DNA of 19,318 nt from an uncultured Collinsella sp. (GCA_900541285.1 UQJA01000022.1:1-19318); one strand, 5' to 3'. Counted from the first letter of the stretch, positions 8,059 through 15,975 are shown. The notes: generated from the sequence alone by a model not told the origin. Made by a program: numbers and translations.

Positions 8059-10545
8059 ATGAGTATCAAACGTTTGGCACTTTGCCGCAGTCAGGGCCGT
8101 CTGTTTGTACTGCTTCGTTTTGCCGGTCAGGATGTCGCCGCGCTTATCGAGCGGGAGGGTTCTCAGGCGTTTGCCCATGCGACTACGAGCGGTTCTTGTG
8201 TGCCGTCGCTTGTGCTCCCGGTCGATCATGGCCGTGTGCTGGCGCTTTGTCCTTTCGTTTCCGGTTACGAGCACGAGCTCGCCGTCTTGGTGCTTCCGTT
8301 TTTGGATGGCTCGTCGATGGATGTCGTTTTTGCATCCGGTGGCCAAAGGTTGGGCTCCATTCGCCTCGATAGCCGCGTGGCCAAGCTGGAATCCAAGATT
8401 AACTACAAAGCAAAGCCTGCGCTGTGCGCGCTTATCCGCGATGCGCAGCGTGGCGAATGCTGCGGCCGCTACGAGATCGATGCTGTCCGTTATCTTCCGG
8501 CCGATTCGGGCGCCGTGTGGCGCTATGAGGTCACATGGGCGGGAGTCCTCCAGTGCGCGCCTGAGCTCCAGATCTTCGATGCGCATATGAATGCCATCGA
8601 TGTCACCGTGCATGTGTTTGAATCGCAGGTCGATGTGCCGCAGCGCAACGGTTGCCGCGTCAATAAAACGTATCTGAGTGTTGAGATGCCTCAGGATATA
8701 CGAGATTTTGTCGCGATTGTGAGCGATCCCACAGAGCAGATCCAGAGCGGGTTTTGCGCCATGGATGGTCGCCTGTACAACGGCATGGTCGACGACAGCT
8801 GGAACCGTATGAAGGACGCGCGTGCAGACGACGCAGCTTATCGACGTTGGTTTGAGCGGCATCGCGCAAAGCCGGGCGATTTGGCGTGCCAGTGTGTCAC
8901 TTCGGTGGCCTTTGCCTATAGACCGCTCGTGAGCATTGTGGTGCCGTGCTATAAGACCGATCGGGTTTACCTGCGCGAGCTGCTGGACTCTGTGCTATCC
9001 CAGAGCTATGACAACTGGGAACTGCTCCTTATGGATGCCTCGCCCGAATGGGACGCGGTTGCCGACCTTGCGGCAGGTGCTCACGACGAGTGCGTTCGTC
9101 GCATCGGGCTGCCCGGCAACGGCGGCATTGTGGTCAACACCAACGCAGGTATCGAGCAAGCGACGGGCGACTACATCGCGTTCCTGGACCATGACGACAT
9201 TCTGGAGCCGGACGCGTTATTCCAGTATGTTTCCGCGCTGAATAAGGCGGCCGAGGGCGAGCGCCCCCAGGTCTTGTTCTGCGACGAGGACATGTTTCAG
9301 AAAACGGGGGAGTGGGGCCAGCCGGTCTTTAAGACACGGCTCAACGTCGATCTGCTCTATAGCCATAACTGCGTGACGCATTTCCTGATGGTGGAGAAGG
9401 CGCTCATCGATCACATTGGTATGTCCCCAGAAGACGTTGCGGGCGCCCAGGATTACGACCTGACGCTCCGCTGCCTTGCAGCCGGCGCGCGCTTTGAGCA
9501 CGTTGAGCATGTGCTGTATCACTGGCGCGTGCATCCGGGATCGACCGCCGACGGTTCTGCCGATAGTAAGCCGTATGCTATTGAAGCCGGGCGCCTTGCG
9601 CTTCAGCGCCACTTTAACGCGCTGGGCATTTGCGGAACGGTCGAGGAGACCGAGACGCCGTTTGTCTATCACATGCGTTATGCGCTGCCGGAGTCTGCGC
9701 CGCTGGTGAGCATTGTGATTCCCACCAAGGACCACGTTGAGACGCTCGATGCCTGCGTGATGTCGATCGCTCAGAAGGCAACGTATGCCAATTACGAGAT
9801 CGTCTTGGTGGAGAACAACAGCAAAGCCCCGGAGACGTTTGCGTATTACGAAACCCTGCCAGAGCGCGTGACTGCTGCATCCGAAGGTAAGGGCATCGCA
9901 CACGTTGTGTACTGGCCGGGTGAGTTCAATTACTCCAAGATCGTTAACTTTGGCGTGGAGCATGCCAGGGGCGACTATCTGCTGCTGCTCAACAACGATA
10001 CCGAGGTCATAAGTCCGGACTTTATCGAAGAGATGATGGGGTATCTGCAGCGTCCCGATGCGGGCGTGGTGGGCGCCAAACTCTACTTTGCCGATCATCT
10101 GGTGCAACATGCCGGCATCTTGGTTGGCGTGCGTGGCGCACTTGCCCATGCCAACCAGGACTTCTCGGCAAAGCGCGAGGGCCATCTTGCCCGCGCTGTG
10201 CGCCCCGGTAACTTTAGCGCCGTAACTGGTGCCTGTCAGATGGTCCGACGCGACGTATTTGAGCGGGTCGGAGGCTACGACGAGGAATTCGCCGTCGGCT
10301 TTAACGACGCGGACTTTTGTCTGCGCGTGTGGGAGGCGGGCTATCGAACCATCTATACGCCCTATGCCGAGCTGTATCACTACGAGTTCACCTCGCGCGG
10401 CAGGGAAGAGGCCAACGAGAAAAAGCTGCGCCGCTGGAAGCGCGAGCAAGCGCTGTTCATGCAGCGCTGGCCGGAGCTCTTCTTGACGGGTGATCCATGG
10501 TTGGGGCCTAACTTGTCTTCCGAGAGTGAGTACTTCTCGCTTTAG
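8059..10545 (+). CDS. Large protein with two GT2 domains (polysaccharide-chain glycosyltransferase)
   Basis: 828 residues. The ATG abuts the preceding TAG, implying translational coupling; only a weak GAGAAG-like site precedes it. Residues ~1-285 form a beta-rich region with no motif I recognise. The first GT2 domain starts at ~288 (PLVSIVVPCYK) with DXD-like FLDHDD at ~375-380 and QDYDLTLR downstream. The second starts at ~548 (PLVSIVIPTKD), with LNNDTEV near 643-649 and GFNDADFCLRVWEAGY near 752-767, the usual acceptor-binding block. Tandem GT2 proteins of this kind assemble repeating disaccharides or rhamnan-like chains in O-antigen, capsule and wall-polysaccharide clusters. Here the two sites could add alternating sugars to a chain primed by the four upstream enzymes, which is an inference. 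Last gene of the operon; no clear terminator follows. Confidence 0.9.
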   Translation: MSIKRLALCRSQGRLFVLLRFAGQDVAALIEREGSQAFAHATTSGSCVPSLVLPVDHGRVLALCPFVSGYEHELAVLVLPFLDGSSMDVVFASGGQRLGSIRLDSRVAKLESKINYKAKPALCALIRDAQRGECCGRYEIDAVRYLPADSGAVWRYEVTWAGVLQCAPELQIFDAHMNAIDVTVHVFESQVDVPQRNGCRVNKTYLSVEMPQDIRDFVAIVSDPTEQIQSGFCAMDGRLYNGMVDDSWNRMKDARADDAAYRRWFERHRAKPGDLACQCVTSVAFAYRPLVSIVVPCYKTDRVYLRELLDSVLSQSYDNWELLLMDASPEWDAVADLAAGAHDECVRRIGLPGNGGIVVNTNAGIEQATGDYIAFLDHDDILEPDALFQYVSALNKAAEGERPQVLFCDEDMFQKTGEWGQPVFKTRLNVDLLYSHNCVTHFLMVEKALIDHIGMSPEDVAGAQDYDLTLRCLAAGARFEHVEHVLYHWRVHPGSTADGSADSKPYAIEAGRLALQRHFNALGICGTVEETETPFVYHMRYALPESAPLVSIVIPTKDHVETLDACVMSIAQKATYANYEIVLVENNSKAPETFAYYETLPERVTAASEGKGIAHVVYWPGEFNYSKIVNFGVEHARGDYLLLLNNDTEVISPDFIEEMMGYLQRPDAGVVGAKLYFADHLVQHAGILVGVRGALAHANQDFSAKREGHLARAVRPGNFSAVTGACQMVRRDVFERVGGYDEEFAVGFNDADFCLRVWEAGYRTIYTPYAELYHYEFTSRGREEANEKKLRRWKREQALFMQRWPELFLTGDPWLGPNLSSESEYFSL

Positions 10546-10657
10546 ACAATGGTTGTTAGAAGGCCCTCAGCTTGACTTCGCCATGAGTTGGGAAGAAGGC
10601 AGCGTTTAGGCTATTTGTTAGTTTACATTACGATGGCTCGATACTTCTACGATAAGT

Positions 10658-10698
10658 TTGTACAGGCTTATACAACTCGATATAATCCGATATAGTTG
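10658..10698 (+). promoter_or_regulatory. Promoter with overlapping dyad upstream of the AAA ATPase gene
   Basis: TTGTAC (10658-10663), a 17-base spacer and a consensus TATAAT (10681-10686) make the best promoter in the window. An imperfect inverted repeat, CAACTCGATAT (10673-10683) and ATATAGTTG (10690-10698), covers the -10 and is placed where a repressor would block initiation. The surrounding 10546-10755 is AT-rich and otherwise empty. Confidence 0.65.
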
Positions 10699-10755
10699 CG
10701 ATAAACTAATAAAGCTAAGATTGACCGATAATCGATTTCCTTGAGAGGCAAACAA

Positions 10756-11859
10756 GTGAGCGCCACAATATTCCATAACCCGTTTCGTCCCACTGCCGGC
10801 GCTGAGCCTCCGCGCATAATTGGTCGTGATGATATTGCCCTTGAGTTTACCGAGAGTTTGAATTCGGGAATTGGTGCACCTGCGAGGCTCATGCGCGTTG
10901 CCGGGCCAAGGGGTTCCGGAAAAACTGTTTTGCTCTGTGATCTTAGAGATCGTGCACGAGAGCTTGGCTGGAAGACGGCTATTGTTTCTGCTGGTCCCAA
11001 CCTATTGCTGGACCTGAAGGATCAGATTGCAGAATCCTCCCTTGCGACCAATGCTTCAGTCGGCGTAAATGCCGGCTTTGTTTCCGCTAAATTCGACGTT
11101 GTGCCAAAAGAGTCGAGTCTTAGAAAGTTGCTTGGCTCGGCCGCAAAGTCTTCCAAGGGCCTGTTTATTGCAATAGATGAGGTGCAGGATGCCCCGATTG
11201 ACGATATGCGCGCTATTGCTTCTGCTGTGCAGCTTCTAATAGGGGAGAAAGTCGATATTGCTCTCGCATTTGCCGGATTGCCCGCTGGTGTTATGGATCT
11301 TATTAACGGCAAGGCACTTACATTCTTGCGTCGTGCCCTCCCCGAAGATCTGGCGCCTATCAACCAGGTGGAGGTAGCGCTCTCTATGGGCGATAGCTTT
11401 ATAGCGACTGGTTTGACCATAGAGGACGATCTGCTGTCGAGAGCCGCTAAGGCCACGAAGGGCTATGCCTATTTGGTGCAACTGGTCGGTTACTCCATTT
11501 GGCAGCGCGCCAACTTGCATCGTGTCAAAAGTGCCAACGTGAGCGAGCGCGATGTTATCGAAGGCATTGCGCTGGCAGAGGCTCGTTTTCACGATGTTGT
11601 TCACGAGCCCGCGATTTCTGGACTTGGACTCAACGATATCAAATATCTTTTGGCCATGTGCGAGGATAAGCAGCAGTCCAAATCATCTGAGATTGCTAAA
11701 CGTATGGGTAAAAAGACCAATGAGGTCAGCTCTATTAGGGCTAAGCTGCTACAAAGAGAGGTTATTCAGGCTCCACAGAGGGGCTACGTGCAGTTTGCCG
11801 TGCCGGACCTAGATATCTATCTGCGAGAGAATGCCGCGGAGATTCTCGAGCGGTTCTAA
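10756..11859 (+). CDS. AAA ATPase (AAA_16/Orc-like), ATP-binding protein
   Basis: 367 residues from GTG 10756, preferred because AGAGG (10744-10748) is 7 bases upstream and the protein then opens with the family's NPFRPTAG...IIGRDD entry (8-26). Walker A is GPRGSGKT (50-57) and Walker B is LFIAIDEVQD (136-145), both intact. A sensor-like region (LPAGVMDLINGKALTFLRRA) and a C-terminal winged-helix-like part (SEIAKRMGKKTNEVSSIRAKLL, then a wing ending in FAVPDLDIYLRE) complete an Orc1/Cdc6-like arrangement. Proteins of this type in actinobacteria are annotated only as ATP-binding proteins; a nucleic-acid-associated or defence-related role is plausible but unproven. It has its own promoter and terminator, so it is a single-gene unit. 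Base composition is less GC-rich than the glycosyltransferases. Confidence 0.85.
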   Translation: MSATIFHNPFRPTAGAEPPRIIGRDDIALEFTESLNSGIGAPARLMRVAGPRGSGKTVLLCDLRDRARELGWKTAIVSAGPNLLLDLKDQIAESSLATNASVGVNAGFVSAKFDVVPKESSLRKLLGSAAKSSKGLFIAIDEVQDAPIDDMRAIASAVQLLIGEKVDIALAFAGLPAGVMDLINGKALTFLRRALPEDLAPINQVEVALSMGDSFIATGLTIEDDLLSRAAKATKGYAYLVQLVGYSIWQRANLHRVKSANVSERDVIEGIALAEARFHDVVHEPAISGLGLNDIKYLLAMCEDKQQSKSSEIAKRMGKKTNEVSSIRAKLLQREVIQAPQRGYVQFAVPDLDIYLRENAAEILERF

Positions 11860-11862
11860 ATC

Positions 11863-11896
11863 AAGGCATGAATAGCCGCCGGTTAACTGCCTTTTT
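11863..11896 (+). terminator. Probable terminator of the AAA ATPase gene
   Basis: Begins 3 bases after the stop codon. AAGGCA pairs with TGCCTT, and TAGCC with GGTTA inside it around a 3-base loop, with small internal bulges, followed by TTTTT. The bulges lower confidence. Confidence 0.55.
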
Positions 11897-11985
11897 CGAC
11901 TTGGCTCGCGTCCCCCCCCGCGCGAGGACGTGCCCAAAGCGGCAATACTGATTGATTACGGAAGGGTATCTCAGGGTGCAATCGA

Positions 11986-11991
11986 TATACT
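11986..11991 (+). promoter_or_regulatory. Possible -10 element (TATACT) for the protease gene
   Basis: TATACT lies 24 bases before the ATG, with AAAGGA (12005-12010) as ribosome binding site between them. No good -35 is seen at the right distance. A run of eight C (about 11912-11919) flanked by CTCGCG and CGCGAG lies further upstream without an obvious role. Confidence 0.35.
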
Positions 11992-12015
11992 ATTTGTCCA
12001 AATGAAAGGAAACCC

Positions 12016-12834
12016 ATGCAGTTATCTGAGCAGCTTCTGCACACGACGATTCGCATCGAAGCTTCGTTGGCCTCGGGAGGTTGCTCAGTTGGAACGGGTT
12101 TCTTTTTCAAGTTCTGCGACGACGGAAAGACCTATGTGCCGGCAATCGTGACCAACAGGCACGTGGTCGAGGGCGCGTACGAGTATCGCGTCATCTTTTC
12201 GAGATCTGACGAGAACGGAAACCTGCTCAATATAAACGAGCAACTTACCATGCGGGGCTCCGAGAGCGACTGGATCGCACACCCTGACGAAAGTGTTGAC
12301 CTGTGCGTCTTACCCATCGGTCCCGCACTGAATGGTTTTATCCGGGCGGGGAAGCATCTGCTTACCATACCGCTCAGCTTGGAGCTTCTGCCGACGGATA
12401 AGCAGATTCAAGACATGGGCTGTATGGACGAGGTGACCATGGTCGGATACCCCAACGGCATTTGGGATGAGGCCAACAACCTGCCGATCGTCCGTCGGGG
12501 TATCACGGCGACGCCCTATAGGTACGACTATCAGGGGCAGAAAGAGTTCCTGGTTGACATGGCGTGCTACCCGGGATCGAGCGGTTCCCCGGTCTTTCTC
12601 TACAACGAGGGTACTTATTTGGAGAACGATGCTGTGGTCATGGGCAAGAGGCTCTATCTACTTGGCATCCTTCGGGCTGTGCCCATCAGAACTCTTCTCG
12701 GAGACATCACCGTATCCACGATTGCCCACGTGAGCGTTCAGGACATGTTGAATCTCGGCATCGTCATCAAATCCGAGCGTCTGAGGGACTTCGATCCCAT
12801 CGTGAGGGAACGCTTGAGCGTTTCTGGAAATTAG
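12016..12834 (+). CDS. Trypsin-like serine protease (S1-fold, cytoplasmic)
   Basis: 272 residues, ATG with AAAGGA 5 bases upstream. The chymotrypsin-fold triad is complete: His49 in VTNRHVVEG, Asp95 in SVDLCVLPI and Ser189 in YPGSSGSPVF, the last matching GDSGGP of trypsin. An N-terminal GTGFFF strand (26-31) and VGYPNG (143-148) are also typical of trypsin-2/DegP-like protease domains. There is no signal peptide, membrane segment or PDZ domain, so it is predicted to act in the cytoplasm. Stand-alone cytosolic proteases of this kind occur in several prokaryotic conflict systems, where they process an effector. No effector such as a gasdermin is visible beside it. The intact-looking 3' end overlaps the truncated IS256 fragment by 4 bases, so the insertion boundary lies right behind it. 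Substrate unknown. Confidence 0.85.
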   Translation: MQLSEQLLHTTIRIEASLASGGCSVGTGFFFKFCDDGKTYVPAIVTNRHVVEGAYEYRVIFSRSDENGNLLNINEQLTMRGSESDWIAHPDESVDLCVLPIGPALNGFIRAGKHLLTIPLSLELLPTDKQIQDMGCMDEVTMVGYPNGIWDEANNLPIVRRGITATPYRYDYQGQKEFLVDMACYPGSSGSPVFLYNEGTYLENDAVVMGKRLYLLGILRAVPIRTLLGDITVSTIAHVSVQDMLNLGIVIKSERLRDFDPIVRERLSVSGN

Positions 12835-13013
12835 TATTTATTTGGCTCGCCCGCTCTGATGCCGCCCCCGCACAGCTGGTCGGCCTCGGCGTCCATCACC
12901 GCGTTCACGACCTGCTCGGCGAGGCGCCTGAGCAGCTCCTGCATGTCGATGGCGCCGTCGTCGAAACGGGGCATGGCGAGCATGTCCGGCGTCGGGTCTG
13001 ATAAGATTTCCAT
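12831..13013 (-). pseudogene. IS256 (Mutator)-family transposase, N-terminal fragment
   Basis: Only the first ~50 residues of a ~400-residue transposase remain. The segment MQELLRRLAEQVVNAVMDAE followed by ADQLCGGG is the well-known N-terminal block of IS256-family transposases. Immediately after GGG, where 'ANxRNGYRxR' is expected, the frame runs into unrelated residues and stops. All catalytic DDE residues are missing, so it is inactive. The truncation point is near 12862, just behind the protease gene. Confidence 0.85.
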
Positions 13014-13133
13014 AGCGGTCCTCGTCCTTTCCTAGAACCTGTTGTTGTGGTGATTTCAGATTCTAGGACGAGGGCCGCTCTTCGTTAAGCGGCCGCTGGG
13101 GCGTCACCCTTACACCAACATTTTGACGCGATC
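12862..13133 (-). mobile_element. Remnant of an IS256-family element (transposase-proximal end)
   Basis: The piece runs from the truncation inside the transposase to the outer end next to the pglX fragment. At ~13099-13130 the sequence read toward the transposase is GCGTCAAAATGTTGGTGTAA and continues into GGGTGACGCC. This resembles the GTC...TGTGTAA pattern of IS256-type terminal inverted repeats. The exact outer base and target duplication cannot be set, because the opposite end is gone. Confidence 0.6.
13015..13078. repeat. Interrupted inverted repeat upstream of the IS256 transposase
   Basis: The left arm GCGGTCCTCGTCCT (13015-13028), a 4-base insertion TTCC, then TAGAA (13033-13037) pairs with TTCTA (13061-13065) and GGACGAGGGCCGC (13066-13078). 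The 23-base loop is unrelated. It sits directly before the transposase ATG and could sequester its ribosome binding site, limiting transposase synthesis. Confidence 0.7.
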
Positions 13134-13592
13134 GGCCGCTTCGTGGACTTCGTGCGCGACGTGTGTGCTGAGGATGCTCTGGAAGAGAATCTCCGTTTTG
13201 TGTCTGATGCCCTGGACGGTAAGTGCACGCCGCGTGAGATTATTCGCAACTACTTCCTCAAAGATTTCTACAAGGATCACTGCTCAACCTACCAGAAGCG
13301 CCCCATCTACTGGATGCTTGATTTCGGTAAGAAAAACGGCTTCAAGTGCCTTATTTACATGCATCGCTACCAGCCAGACCTGCTGGTCCGCGTACGCACT
13401 AATTATGTCCATGAACAGCAAGAACGGTACCGCACGCAGCTCGCTCACCTAGAGGAAGCCGTGGCACAAGTTGATATCTCGCAACGCGTAAAGTTGAACA
13501 AGCAGATCAAGAAGCTCAACGATCAGCTCGCTGAGACTATAACCTTTGGGGAGAAGATTCACCATTTAGCAGAACAAATGATTGCGATCGGA
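13131..13592 (+). pseudogene. pglX: C-terminal fragment of BREX-1 adenine methyltransferase PglX
   Basis: About 154 residues in one open frame. Blocks such as EENLRFVSDAL, TPREIIRNYFLKDFYKDH, KRPIYWMLDFGKKNGFKCLI, YMHRYQPDLLVRVRT and YVHEQQERYRTQL, then VKLNKQIKKLNDQL and EEKIHHLA-like FGEKIHHLAEQMIAI, are the conserved distal part of BREX PglX. PglX is the ~1,200-residue enzyme that methylates the BREX site in host DNA. The upstream ~85 percent, including all SAM-binding and catalytic motifs, is missing at the IS256 end. The last ~20 residues (normally LDDGVKxNYxKF) are replaced after MIAI. A GTG at 13143 is available, but there is no reason to think a functional product is made. No other BREX gene (brxA, brxB, brxC, pglZ, brxL) is seen in the window. 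Confidence 0.82.
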
Positions 13593-13605
13593 CTGAGGGA
13601 TAAGC

Positions 13606-14557
13606 GTGATCGATTTCGGCATCTTTACCATTGACGGGGTGTAGAGGTTCTTGTTCGACGCCCTGCGCATCGATGGGTGCGAGTTCGGAGATATGCAGCT
13701 GCGTTTTCGCAGCGACGAGGTTGGGACGTACGCCGATGTCCGGGAGAGGCTGGGGGAGTCCCTCGCCCCCGACGACCTGCTGCTGCACCTCAGGCACGTC
13801 ACGGCCAACACGGATGGCTGCGCGTCCATTCGCGAGAGCGGGATTCTCGGAATCGGGGACGTGCTCTCGCGTCCTAGTGCGCTTACGCGTCTTTTCGAGG
13901 GCTGCGGGGTTCATTTCGACAAGGCGAGCCGAACCGTGTCTGTCGACGGGAGAAGGCTCAGCCTGGACCTGGTCGATGATGCCTTCCTCGGACGGGAGTC
14001 CTCGGAGCCGATAGATGGACTTCTGTACATTCTGGCGGAAGACTCCCTCGTGAACTCCTTCATCCACAAGTCGTGCATCCGGGAGTACTCCACGCTTTCG
14101 CGGTATCCCGAGGCCATATGGGCTCTGGAAGAGGTCGTCGGGCATGGGAACGAGGCGGTTTGGAGATGGAAGGACGCCGCGCGCCCATATGTTGTCGAGT
14201 TCACCGCGACTTTGAAGGAGCTCGATCTGTGTCGACTCCAGCCGGACGATGGGATGGGTTTTTGCAGGGCGGCGGTTTGAAGGAGTCCGTATTCAATAAT
14301 CTGGTTTACCAGGCGCTCGGGGTCTGCGTGCGGGGTGCCCGCGAGGTTATCGCCTCCCTGCCTGCTGGCGGCGGGGTGCCCCGTCGTCGATCGTTCGGAT
14401 AACCCCTCTGGATGAGTTCTGCGGCGACCCCGAAGCTGGCTTGGATTCCATGTGCGATAGGGAGGGGCGTTGTCGGATTTGCGACGAAGACGCTGTGGAG
14501 TCCCTGTCGGCGTTCCTTATCGCTAATGGGTATCTAGGGGAGGGCTTCTCGGGATAA
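13606..14557 (+). pseudogene. Unrecognised ~317-residue gene, broken by an in-frame stop and two frameshifts
   Basis: GTG 13606 with GAGGGA (13595-13600) 5 bases upstream opens a frame MIDFGIFTIDGV that meets TAG at 13642. It continues in the same frame as RFLFDALRIDGCEFGDMQLRF and runs to 14280. The protein-like sequence then passes to a second frame (LKESVFNNLVYQAL, REVIASLPAGGG) and, near a G-rich run around 14360-14375, to a third (IVRITPLDEFCGDPEAG, ending ANGYLGEGFSG, stop TAA 14555-14557). Reconstructed length is ~317 residues. I do not recognise the family. The block LLLHLRHVTANTDGCASIRE resembles the H-T...SI..GLL opening of ADP-ribosyltransferase-fold toxins such as DarT, but that is only a hint. 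It begins 13 bases after the pglX homology ends. Confidence 0.6.
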
Positions 14558-14779
14558 AACGGGTTTCGCTTGGTCTAATGCGTAGGATGACCAGTTTCGT
14601 GTTGTCCCAGCAGGGAATCGCCCGACGGATCAGATTGCGGAAACATGGGGTTCCGATGCATGGGGTAGGCGAGGGGTCGTCGCCCTGATGTGCGAATGAG
14701 CTTCACCCTGCTGTCGCATTCTGTCCGTATGGATAATGGCGGCTTAAGGTGCCGGCCTCCTACCGGAGGAGGTTGCGAC

Positions 14780-15130
14780 GTGCGCGCGATGATCGAGATT
14801 GAGTGGATGGACGGGCTTGTGACGAAGGTGCCGGAGTTCGCTCTGGGCGACGTATTCGGTGAAAGCGTTCAGGTAGAGCTCGATTTCAAGTTCGACGACG
14901 TGTCGGAGGGCCTCTGGGTCGAGGTGCGCCATCATAAACCGGACGAGGGCTCGGATGGCGACCCGCGCGAAAGGGCCTGTACGCTGCATGCGGACTGTCA
15001 CTACGGTTTGGTCGACGCGGTCGACCTCGACCGTATCTTCTGCGTTCTCTTTGAGGGGCAGCCGAGGATCTGCCGCATCGCGGGGGAGCTCGTGAACCTC
15101 TCAAGGGCCTGTGCTATGGCTCAAGGTTGA
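14780..15130 (+). CDS. Hypothetical 116-residue acidic protein
   Basis: GTG 14780 is chosen because GGAGGAGG (14765-14772) lies 7 bases upstream; an earlier in-frame GTG at 14690 has no such site, and its extra 30 residues look non-coding. The protein is acidic, with IEIEWMDGLVTKVPEFALGD at the start, then alternating strand-like segments (VQVELDFKF, GLWVEVRHH) and PRICRIAGELVNLSRA near the end. No signal peptide, membrane segment, cysteine cluster or known motif is visible. The domain is probably small, beta-rich and cytoplasmic. It is the only apparently intact gene between the broken gene before it and the IS debris after it. The last few residues may be foreign if the debris begins inside it. 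The 222 bases before it (14558-14779) contain nothing else I can support. Confidence 0.5.
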   Translation: MRAMIEIEWMDGLVTKVPEFALGDVFGESVQVELDFKFDDVSEGLWVEVRHHKPDEGSDGDPRERACTLHADCHYGLVDAVDLDRIFCVLFEGQPRICRIAGELVNLSRACAMAQG

Positions 15131-15276
15131 CGCGCTACTGAACGTTGTCGGTGCGCAGCCTCGCGTGGCGCTCGTAGGGGAAGTCCAGGTAGGTCAGCGC
15201 GTCGGCCTCTGCCTCCTGTTACCGTTCATGGGAAATCGGTCAATTGGGAGCGCGGTGGAAATCCTGGACCGTGTTC

Positions 15277-15501
15277 CTACGCTACAAGACCTAGGCTTCT
15301 TCGGTACTGCATCGGGCTCATATAGCCCAGGTCGCTCTTGCAGCGCTTGTCGCGATACCAGACCAGATAGGCGTACAGCATCTTCATGAATTCCCTCATG
15401 CCAACATCGTCCCAGCCCCTTCCGTAGAAGAGCTCCACCTTCAGCCTGCCGAAGCCCTCCGTCCTTGAATTGTCGGGTGAGCACCCCTTTCTCGACATCG
15501 A
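15277..15501 (-). pseudogene. IS3 (IS150-like) transposase OrfB, C-terminal fragment
   Basis: About 74 residues from SRKGCSPDNSRTEGF to the stop. The Glu in DNSRTEGF is the third residue of the DDE triad of the rve-type integrase core, and YLVWYRDKRCKSDLGYMSP followed by QYRRSLGL is the typical C-terminal end. Compared with the usual TEGFFGRLK one Phe is absent (TEGFGRLK). The first two catalytic Asp residues and all of OrfA are missing. A candidate element end lies ~20-35 bases past the stop, but I cannot fix it. Confidence 0.85.
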
Positions 15502-15576
15502 GCGCGCGAGGTCCTGGGCGGCGCATAGCCGATCCGGCCCTGCCACCGGTAGTGGCCGCCGCGGTCGCTGGCTTAC

Positions 15577-15975
15577 GCCTTGAGGAAGCGCGCCCGGGAC
15601 CTCGGCCCCTACGAGGCATCGGCATTGTGCCAGCTTCGATCGGAGGCGGGCTGCTCGAGCCTCATGACCGCATACGACCTCAAAGAGGACTTCTTCGACA
15701 TCTACGACGAGCACCCGCTCTCGCGGGAGGATGCCGAGGATGCATTCGATGCGTGGAAGGCATCCATCCCCGATGACAAGGCCTACGATCCCTTCCGGGG
15801 GCTTGCGAAGGCCGTGGAGAACCACCGCGAGTTCATATTTAACTACCGGGATTGTCCGAGCCGCATCTCGAACGGTTACACGGAATGCGCGAACCGCCTC
15901 ATCAACGAGACTAACATGATGGGGCGTGGCCACTCCTTCGAGACGCTGCGCGCGCGTACGCTCTATCGCAGTTTG
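15577..15975 (+). pseudogene. ISL3-family transposase, C-terminal fragment
   Basis: About 130 residues. AYDLKEDFFDIYDE, then EDAFDAWKASIPDD, FIFNYRDCPSRISNGYTECA and RLINETNMMGRGHSFETLRA are the distal half of the DDE_Tnp_ISL3 domain. The Glu in NGYTECANRLI corresponds to the last catalytic residue. The zinc-finger and HTH N-terminus and the first two catalytic Asp residues are absent. It starts abruptly about 75 bases from the oppositely oriented IS3 fragment and after TLYRS runs into unrelated sequence. Confidence 0.82.

Noticed and set aside
6631..8862. Minus-strand open frame of 743 codons, and a similar one at 9217-10449
   Set aside because: Antisense to well-supported GT2 genes, no ribosome site or recognisable motif.
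13131..13592. A working BREX system
   Set aside because: Only the PglX tail is present, without catalytic motifs, and no other brx/pgl gene is in the window.
13642..13644. In-frame TAG as recoded pyrrolysine or programmed readthrough
   Set aside because: Two further frameshifts in the same gene and the decayed surroundings make simple pseudogenisation far more likely.
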